A DNA stretch of 64,000 nt from Charina bottae. Taxonomy: Eukaryota; Chordata; Lepidosauria; Squamata; Charinaidae. The translations under genes were made by a program, and so were the position numbers. Location of the stretch: assembly GCA_023362775.1 (NCBI GenBank), contig JALMGJ010000006.1, positions 11,178,501-11,242,500 on the forward strand. Direction: 5' to 3'. Below are positions 57,801 through 64,000 of the stretch, piece after piece (position 1 is the stretch's first letter; each line of letters begins with the position of its first letter). The notes beneath the pieces are model-generated. The model was not told where the DNA came from, searched no databases, and worked only from the letters and a program-made list of their open reading frames with translations.

Positions 57801-58012
57801 ACTGGAAAAGACCCTGATGCTGGGAAAGACTGAGGGCAAAAGGAGAAGGGGACGGCAGAGGATGAGATGGTTAGATAGCATCACCGATGTAATGAACATG
57901 AATTTGAGTAAACTCCGAGAGACAGTGGAGGACAGGAAGGCCTGGCGTGCTATGGTCCATGAGGTCACGAAGAGTCGGACACGACTGAACGACTGAACAA
58001 CAACAACAACAA
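54810..58012 (+). mobile_element. full-length RTE-BovB LINE
   Basis: Starts ccccttcatggatcactgc-like, the known BovB 5' end, and ends with the ACAAC tail after the ORF stop. A perfect 12-bp duplication agaaaaacgata flanks it (54798-54809 and 58013-58024), so it is one complete insertion of 3203 bp. The 100-bp 5' UTR carries 'ggcaaaccactccagtatcc', which is shared with SINEs here. The ORF is intact. Absence of decay plus a clean TSD indicate a recent insertion. Confidence 0.96.
54910..57996 (+). CDS. BovB polyprotein: AP endonuclease and reverse transcriptase
   Basis: A 1028-residue uninterrupted frame of the RTE-BovB retrotransposon. The protein nicks target DNA and copies its own RNA there (target-primed reverse transcription) in the nucleus. 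Residues about 1-85 are a basic, low-complexity leader. The endonuclease follows: GTWNVRT (about 90), catalytic Glu in ISELKW (about 120), GDWNA (about 226), QIDYIL (about 293), SDH (about 319). A charged linker spans about 370-530. RT: NYRTIALIS (about 602), motif A FIDYAKAFD with Asp 673 and 679, motif B RQGCILSPCLF (about 731), motif C YADD (773-776), then a C-terminal region with CWRRLLRVPWTARRSNQSI, ending KSRTRLND. All catalytic motifs I know to look for are present. The first ATG (54910) is taken; later ATGs (54967, 55201) could serve, as the leader is poorly conserved. It is not a host gene. Confidence 0.95.
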   Translation: MVHWRREWQTTPVSLPRKPMDSIKRLKDMTPEDEPLRSEGVQNATGEERRAIPSSSRKCETAGPKPKGRSVVDVSGSGRKVRCCKEQYCIGTWNVRTMNQGKLDVVKHEMTRLNIDILGISELKWTGMGEFNSGDHYIYYCGQESLRRNGVALIVNKRVGKAVLGYNLKNDRMLSVRIQGKPFNITVIQVYAPTTDAKEAEVDRFYEDLQHLLELTPKKDVLFIIGDWNAKVGSQKITGITGKFGLGVQNEAGQRLIEFCQENTLVIANTLFQQHKRRLYTWTSPDGQYRNQIDYILCSQRWRSSIQSAKTRPGADCGSDHELLIAKFRLKLKNVEKTTRPIRYDLNHIPYEYTVEVRNRFKGLDLVDRVPEELWMEVRNIVQEAATKTIPKKKKCKKAKWLTDEALQIAEERREAKGKGERERYKQLNAEFQRIARRDKKAFLNEQCKEIEENNRMGKTRDLFKKIGDIKGTFCAKMGMIKDKKGRDLTEAEEIKKRWQEYTEELYKKDLNIPDKYDGVVTELEPDILESEVKWALGSITNNKASGEDSIPAELFKILKDDAVKVLHSICQQIWKTQQWPQDWKRSVYVPIPKKGNAKECSNYRTIALISHASKVMLKILQARLQQHVNRELPEVQAGFRRGRGTRDQIANIHWIMEKAREFQKNTYFCFIDYAKAFDCVDHNKLWQSLKEMGVPDHLTCLLRNLYVGQEATVRTGHGTTDWFKIGKGVRQGCILSPCLFNLYAEYIMRNAGLDESQAGVKIAGKNINNLRYADDTTLMAESEEELKSLLMRVKEESAKAGLKLNIKKTQIMASGPITSWQIEGEEMEAVTDFIFLGSKITADGDCSHEIKRRLLLGRKAMANLDSILKSRDITLPTKVRIVKAMVFPVAMYGCESWTIRKAERRRIDAFELWCWRRLLRVPWTARRSNQSILKEINPDCSLEGQMLKLKLKYFGHLMRREDSLEKTLMLGKTEGKRRRGRQRMRWLDSITDVMNMNLSKLRETVEDRKAWRAMVHEVTKSRTRLND

Positions 58013-58024
58013 AGAAAAACGATA

Positions 58025-58262
58025 ACAATAACAGCTATTGCTTGTGTGGCTTATGGCTTATTTTGCACCTGTTGGAAACACTTGAAGTTCCAGTTTAGAA
58101 AGAAGATGCTGGATTAGTAGACAGGCATTTGGCCTGATCCAACAAGGACTTCCTCTGTCCTCTTCCCTACCAACTCTTGTGTTGGCTTTCCTCTGGTGGC
58201 TTTTCTGTGGCAGAAAAACTGGTTCAAACTCTCCTTCTATATCTACCCAGAATGCACAGCCC
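58025..58262. other. unassigned sequence
   Basis: Short flank between BovB and the next SINE; nothing recognised. Confidence 0.4.
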
Positions 58263-58275
58263 ATTATCTCTTATT

Positions 58276-58622
58276 TAAAAAGTTAAAGGTTCCCCCCGCA
58301 CATTTGTGCAGTCGTGTCCGACTCTAGGGGCCGGTGCTCATCTCCATTTGTTAGCCGAAGAGCCAGCATTGTCCGAAGACGCTTCCGCAGTCATGTGGCC
58401 GCATGACACGCATGGAACGCTGTTACCTACCCACCGAAGTGGTACCTATTAATCTACTTGCATTTGCATGCTTTCGAATTGCTAGGTTGGCAAGAGCTGG
58501 GGCTAGTGCTGGAGCTCACTCCGTCACGCGGGGCTAGGGATTTGAACCTCCGAACTTGCGATCTTCCGATCGACAAGCCTGGCGTTTTACCCGCTGAGCC
58601 AGCATGCCACCCTTGTTCTCTT
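58276..58622 (-). mobile_element. tRNA-derived SINE (Sauria/BovB-tailed)
   Basis: Full-length inverse copy of the 25428 family; 13-bp duplication attatctcttatt (58263-58275 and 58623-58635). The flank is itself repetitive (ttattatctc), so the exact edge has a few bases of play. Confidence 0.9.
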
Positions 58623-58635
58623 ATTATCTCTTATT

Positions 58636-59139
58636 ATCCATCCATAATTTTGTTGTGATTGCTGAAGAAAAGGGGAAAAAGTTAAATAGTGCATATAGCA
58701 GCCAGAATTTATCTTCCCATCTGAGTAGTTCAGTTGCACAGTGTGGTTATTTCTAAAACGATGTGTCCCCTCAATTAGAGGTTGCCAGGAGTCATGGAAG
58801 CTTGCTTTTTCAATCACCCTCCTCTCCTCCAGAATAGCAGCTCTCCCCCAGATATTCAAACAGCATCTTCTCTCCTAGATTTTAGAAATTTGGTGAAAAC
58901 CTAGTTGGAGCTAGGTTGTTAGGACTCCTCCTCCAGATGATGGCTTTTATTGTGCCAAAATGATTCCTAGTTTTATATATGCAGTTACAATGTATGGCTT
59001 GTTTTAAAATGTTATTATGTACTTAAGTTTTTGGGGAGTTGTATGCCACTCAGATTTGGCTGACTGGCATGGCTTATAATGATTTATTCCCTCTTTCATT
59101 CCATAGATCTCATTTGTTGAGCTTGGGATGGGAGTAGTA
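58636..59139. other. unassigned sequence
   Basis: Nothing definite; the right part may belong to the L2-like fragment that follows. Confidence 0.4.
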
Positions 59140-59455
59140 CATCCACATTGGCCCTTCTTGATCTCTCAGAAGTTTTGATTACTATAAATCATGGTATCTG
59201 TCAGGGGATTGGGAGTGAGATGATTGGGAGTGAGATGGGAGAAACATCACAGTGTTGTGATGATTTTCCTCCTTTCTTATGGGGCCTGCTCCAGTCAGTG
59301 TTGATAAGTGGGGAGATATCGAGCCTGGGGCCCCTGCTTTGCAGGATTCCTTGGGGACCTACTCTCCCCACTCCTGTTTAACATCTACATGAAACTGCTA
59401 AGGAAGGTCATCTGTGGGCTTGGGGTCAAGTATCACTGGTATGCTATGATATCCA
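59140..59455 (+). mobile_element. decayed L2/CR1-group RT fragment
   Basis: ALLDLSEVL..INH (about 59150-59185) recalls motif A (LLDLSAAFDTVDH), and IPWGPTLSPLLFNIYMKLL (about 59340-59395, with a frameshift) recalls motif B. Motif C is lost: 'tggtatgctatgatatcc' in place of YADD. An inactive remnant. Confidence 0.65.
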
Positions 59456-59700
59456 ATTATGGTCTAGTGGTTAAGGTGCTGGGCTAGAAACCAGGAGTCT
59501 GTGAATTCTAGTCCCGCCTTAGGCATGAAAGCCGGCTGGATGACCTTGGGCCAGTCACTCACTCTCAGCCCAACTCACCTCACAGGGTTGTTGTTGTGGG
59601 GAAAATAGGAGGAGGAAGGAGTATTAGGTATGTTCGCCGCCTTGAGTTACTTATAAAAATAATAAAGGCGGGATAGAAAATAACTAAATAAACATCTCTG
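59456..59700 (+). repeat. tRNA-derived SINE with L2-like tail
   Basis: 'ttatggtctagtggttaagg', 'tctagtcccgccttaggcat', 'cacctcacagggttgttgtt', 'cgccttgagttacttataaa', then an AAATAA-rich end. Best-preserved copy of this SINE here. Confidence 0.88.
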
Positions 59701-59785
59701 CCATGGTCTTTAACCTGTGCCACCTAGAGTCACTGTTGGGAGATGGGTGGCTATATAATTTTTTAAAGAAAAATAAATAAACTGG
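59701..59785 (+). repeat. L2-like 3' end
   Basis: 'tgccacctagagtcactgtt', 'gggagatgggtggctatata' and AAATAAATAA. Confidence 0.65.
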
Positions 59786-60209
59786 GGAAAGGAAACATCC
59801 CTAATGGACATATTTTCAGATTTAAAAGAGTAGCTGCATTGGAATGTGAATTACATGAGTTCCTAGGTTTTAGGCTAAAGTATTAATGCTTCAGTATTAG
59901 GGAATGGTTTTAGATGGTTTTTAAATACATGCCTTCCAGAATCCATCTGTTGGATTCAGAAAGCTTTATGTTGGATTCTTGCAAAGAGCAGAAGGTTGGA
60001 CTCAATGGCCTTTGTTTAAATCTATGATCCTGGTTCAACTATTATAGAAAAATCTAATGTTGCCCTATTGCTTATGTGTCTATCTTACACAGTGGGGGTG
60101 GCATGCAAGAGAAACTGATGGGCTGGAAAGCAAGAAGTCAACTATCTGGGTCATCAGTCCCTGACACCTGGTACATCTACTTTGGAGCTCAAAGGTCAGA
60201 AGACAGTGT
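59786..60209 (+). other. unassigned, with CR1 terminus at 59972-60036
   Basis: 'gaaggttggactcaatggcc' and 'ttaaatctatgatcctgg' match a CR1 3' terminus. The rest is unrecognised. Confidence 0.5.
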
Positions 60210-60546
60210 AAGGTAAAGGTAAAGGTTCCCCCCGCACATTTGTGCAGTCGTGTCCGACTCTAGGGGCCGGTGCTCATCTCCGTTTGTTAGCCGAAGAGCC
60301 AGCGTTGTCCGAAGACGCTTCCACGGTCATGTGGCCGGCATGACGCATGCGGAATGCTGTTACCTTCCCACTGAAGTGGTACCTATTCATCTACTTGCAT
60401 TTGCATGCTTTTGAATTGCTAGGTTGGCAAGAGCTGGGGCTAGTGCGGGAGCTCACTCCATCACGCGGGGCTAGGGATTCGAACCTCCGAACTTATGATC
60501 TTCCGATCGACAAGCCAGGCGTCTTACCCGCTGAGCCACCACGCCC
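60210..60546 (-). mobile_element. tRNA-derived SINE (Sauria/BovB-tailed)
   Basis: Full-length inverse copy from the 'ggtaaaggtaaaggttcccc' tail to the tRNA-like head (complement of 'cgctgagccaccacgcccct'). B box at about 60475. No clear target duplication found. Confidence 0.9.
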
Positions 60547-60864
60547 CTAGAACCTTGCTACCTGCGCCATAATTGTAGAATTTTCATCTATTAGTAGCAA
60601 ATGAGTATACTCAAGATGACAGTGTAGGTCACTGCAAAGAAAGCAGAAAGTGAATAACTCACCCCATATGCCCAAGAAGAATGGCAGTTTGTCCTGCTAT
60701 GGTTTTAAAGCAGCTCATTGAGTCCAGCTTACCAAGTTCTATTATACTGAATTACCATATTAACCCAGCTCAGTACCAACTACTGTGAAGGGTCTACCCC
60801 AAGATCTCAAGATGATTGAAGGGTCTGCTGAACTTGAGGACCCAGTGGAAACAAGCTGGTGTTG
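60547..60864. other. unassigned sequence
   Basis: Nothing recognised. Confidence 0.4.
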
Positions 60865-61340
60865 ACCATATTTATGAATCCAATTTGTATAGCTCTGGAT
60901 TCACAATGGTCTCCTGGCAGTTTACATCTCGAAGTTATCAACAAAGAATCAACGTAAGTAAGTGCAAGTATGGTAAAGCATATATACATTATATTAATAA
61001 AAACATAAGAAAATGGTACCAATAACCAAAATAGTAACAGAATGACATCACTCAGCCTCAAACGTCCTGTGGAAAAGCTCTGTCTTAACCTGTTTCTGGA
61101 CAATATTCACAATGGGGGCTAGCTGAACTTCAGGTGGGAGATTGTTCCAGAAAATAAGTGCTGCACCTGAGAGGCAGCATCGGTGGGTGTCTATCCCCCC
61201 ACCTCATGGACCACAAGGAATTTTTTTCCTGGATAATCCTATTAGCTAGTTGCTTAAGGTTGGAGAAGATGATCCTGTAAGCATTAAGATACCAAGTCCT
61301 AAAGGTCTTAAGGTCAAACCAGCATTATGGATTTCACTCA
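60865..61340 (-). repeat. old L2-like LINE end
   Basis: 'cttcaggtgggagattgttc' and 'cagaaaataagtgctgcacc' match the inverted '...CCGGGGGCAAGATATTCCA' region of the 35.5- and 46.1-kb copies, and 60880-60935 resembles the inverted 3' UTR. Heavily decayed. Confidence 0.5.
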
Positions 61341-62207
61341 AGGACTGGATGGAAGCAAGAGCCCAACATAACTTCTCTGAGTTTTTTGAATGACAAGAAT
61401 AAACATAGCAGACAATAAGTGAAGCTATAGGATTTTTTTTTTGCTTTGCTTTTTGATTGAGCTGGGTTTCTTCATTGTTCCCAAGACTAACCTGTTAAAG
61501 TAGGAACTGCTTCATCCACTGAAACACAACAGTGTGTATGAAACAGCAAGACCACTGGATATCAATATCAAGATGCTATTACTGACTTTAGATATAGTTG
61601 TTGACTTTTTCTTCTTTTTAACTGCCATGCAATTCTTCTCTAAGCTATGAAGAGATGGAGAAGATGCAAAAGCACCTTCACTCTCACACAAAACCCTGTG
61701 ATCTGAGTTTAACAGCAATCTGAACGGGATTCATTTCTGAGTAGGTCCCATCAAGCATTCACTGCCCAGAATTTAAAACCTGCCTATAAGGCATGAACAG
61801 ATGGCTACTGTATGCTAGAAAAACCATTTCCTACATTGTAGAATAAATGACTTCGTATTTGCACACAGAAAATACATTTTGCTAACTTAGGGCATGATCC
61901 AGCCAAAGTTAAAGAATTAAATACTTCACAGTACAGTACAGTGGCTGAAGCCTTGTTTATTTCAGTGAAAAGCAAGCGACTGCACCATTCAGACCCAAAC
62001 ATTGCTGCTGTTTTTTTTCCTGTTCTGTGCTTGCTTTCAAATACTGTATAAAAGAGATGAAAATTATTGGCCTAAAGAAAGAGTTTTTAAAATTATTTTT
62101 CTCTTACAGTATTTTACTGCAGGCATAATATTAAGTTATTTTGATTTTTATGCCTTTATCAATAGCTGGCCATGGTGGACAAACCATGAACCTTGAAGAT
62201 TGTCAAG
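61341..62207. other. unassigned sequence
   Basis: No supported feature. Confidence 0.4.
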
Positions 62208-62218
62208 TAGCCCAAATT

Positions 62219-62430
62219 GCAAACCTAGCAATTCGAAAGCATGCAAATGCAAGTAGATAAATAGGTACCACTTCGGTGGGATGGTAACAGCCTTCCGTGC
62301 ATGTCATGCCAGCCACATGAGCGCGGAAGCGTCTTCGGACAATGCTGGCTCTTTGGCTAACAAACGGAGATGAGCACCGGCCCCTAGAGTCGGACACGAC
62401 TGTGCAGGGGAAAACCTTTACCTTTTTTTT
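62219..62430 (+). mobile_element. tRNA-derived SINE (Sauria/BovB-tailed), 5' truncated
   Basis: 212 bp from 'caaacctagcaattcgaaag' to the 'cctttacctttttttt' tail; the tRNA-like head is missing. Perfect 11-bp duplication tagcccaaatt (62208-62218 and 62431-62441), so the truncation arose at insertion. Confidence 0.92.
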
Positions 62431-62441
62431 TAGCCCAAATT

Positions 62442-64000
62442 ACTGAAGTGCCAGTTTTTAACCTGTGGAATGCAGTTTCCAACTGTAATTCCAAAATTAT
62501 TATTAGATCTATTTTGCACTGTTATCTGGGTGCTACCACTTTAATACCTAATTGGGGTGTCATTTCAACCCCCTCCCACACAGACAAAACTAACTATCAT
62601 AGGATCCAGACAGCCCTCTCCCTCCTGTACTAGTTTCCTATCTGTGGAAATGCTTCTTCACAAACATTCAAAAGCATTCAGAAGCAGCATTTTCCAGCTG
62701 TAGCTTATAGCCCATCTTCTTGCTACATATGCAAATTAGTTTGGAAAGATTTCTTCCCAAGCAAGGCTATAAAGATTTCTTTTATTTCTTACTGAAATCC
62801 TACATTACTCTGAACTGGTGCGGATGGAGTGCTGCTTTTTAGTGGCTCTTTCTACTGTCAATCCATAATTTATAAAAAATTATTATCAATGATTTTTTTA
62901 AAAAACAAATGCTTTTAACTTTAAATTGACTTGATGGCCCTTGTGGGAAGAGATTAAGATTTACAATGGTATTACCTGCCCTTACTTATGTACCTTCCCA
63001 CTGTTAGAGAGAATATCTTCGCCTACCTAAGTTGAGCTGCTGTTCTTGGAAATTGTAACATTGGTGTTATTCTCTACAATGACATATAACCTTATGCCCA
63101 GGATGGTATAGAGTATTACAAAGAAAACATAAAAATCAGAAACAATTGTTCTCAACTGAGAAAGGTTGACTTCTCATACTATACTGGGCCATCATGTTTT
63201 GTCTTAACACAAGGTGTGAAGCAGGTTTTCCCTTAATTTGATCTACAGAGCCAGTGTTGTAGAGTGTGTGTGTGTGTGTCCATATCTGTGTCTGTGTGTG
63301 TGTAGAGAGAGAGCGAGCGAGCTGTGAATCTGTGAATTCTGAAAAGAAATCTTCCAAAATTAGGTTGAAACTGACACATTATGGCTCAACAGAGTCAATG
63401 TATAAAAATATACCCAGATCATCTTGGACGGTCCTCATTGCACAAAGTAACTAATCAACCAACCAACCAACCAATGTGATTCGGAATGAAGACAGTCTTG
63501 AACCTTGAACTTCAACAGGATTGTCATATCGCCACACCCTTTTATACCACTTCACTACCTTCCCTTTAAACTCTCATAGCTGCGTTCCTACAGCTCTCTG
63601 TATTTGGTTCAAAGGTCTTAATGCTTCTCACTGCATTTTTAAACCATCTCTGACAAATTATCCTTGCTTTATTTATCATTTAAAAAATAAAATAAAAGCT
63701 GCTCTTTCAAAGTTCTTCTTCTGTCATGCTCACAGCTATAATTGTTGCTCTGTTTTGTCTAATGATAGATTCCTCTCTTTGGATAAAATAAGAGGCAGTT
63801 TGTTCCCTGCTCTTTTAAAAAAAAAATCTTTACAGAACTCAGAGCTCAAAGAAGATAATTACAAACAATGCCTGAAGAATGGATCAGTTAATGTTAATTT
63901 GTACAACAAATTAATTACTACCAAATGTTAAAAAAATATTAAAAAAAAATAAAATCACATGTGGAAGTTCCTCTCTCCCACGCACAGATCTAAATCAACA
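62442..64000. other. unassigned sequence with (GT)n
   Basis: GT-rich runs at 63264-63302, a short GAGC/GAGA run after it and (AACC)n at 63456-63473. Otherwise nothing recognised. Confidence 0.45.

Noticed and set aside
57036..58028. 330-codon minus-strand frame
   Set aside because: Antisense shadow of the BovB reverse transcriptase frame.

Overview
Vertebrate nuclear DNA, very probably from a squamate reptile (snake or lizard). The repeat complement points there: a full-length RTE-BovB LINE, many copies of a tRNA-derived SINE with BovB-like 3' ends (Sauria/Squam type), CR1 and L2-like LINE fragments, an R4/Dong-like LINE end, a 5S-rRNA-derived SINE, several non-autonomous hAT-type elements, and abundant microsatellites. 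I found no host protein-coding exon I can defend. Most long open frames are artefacts of GC-rich transposon interiors or microsatellites. The exceptions are transposon frames, above all the 1028-codon BovB polyprotein. The window therefore looks intergenic or intronic, with transposons as its main content.

Layout. 0-8 kb: a solo-LTR-like repeat, microsatellites, a 309-bp hAT-type element, a foldback repeat, a short RTE-type insertion and a MITE. 8-11 kb: a 2.1-kb GC-rich hAT-type element with a perfect 8-bp target-site duplication (TSD), built of large inverted repeats plus a 38-bp promoter-like tandem array. 11-24 kb: mostly unassigned AT-rich sequence with CR1 remnants; one CR1 (14.4-15.5 kb) holds two independent hAT-type insertions. 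25-34 kb: SINEs, an L2-like LINE end, a 1.65-kb L1-like element lacking ORF2 but flanked by a perfect 13-bp TSD, and a truncated BovB. 35-37 kb: an L2-like LINE whose frame lacks the reverse transcriptase (RT) catalytic core. 42.6-45.8 kb: an old RTE-type LINE broken up by L2, hAT and SINE insertions. 47.8-48.7 kb: a second GC-rich hAT-type element with promoter-like motifs. 50-54 kb: a 5S SINE split by a MITE, then purine-rich microsatellites around a duplicated LTR segment. 54.8-58.0 kb: the intact BovB. 58-64 kb: SINEs, decayed L2-like pieces and unassigned sequence.

The parts fit a BovB-centred retroposition economy. The BovB ORF encodes an AP endonuclease and an RT. Several tRNA-headed SINEs end in sequence resembling the BovB 3' end, so BovB probably supplies their enzymes. 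Three GC/CpG-rich blocks (8.7-10.8, 14.76-15.0 and 47.95-48.66 kb) all lie inside hAT-type elements with 8-bp TSDs, so CpG islands here are transposon-borne and should not be read as gene promoters without other evidence. All family names are from recognition by eye; no database search was run.
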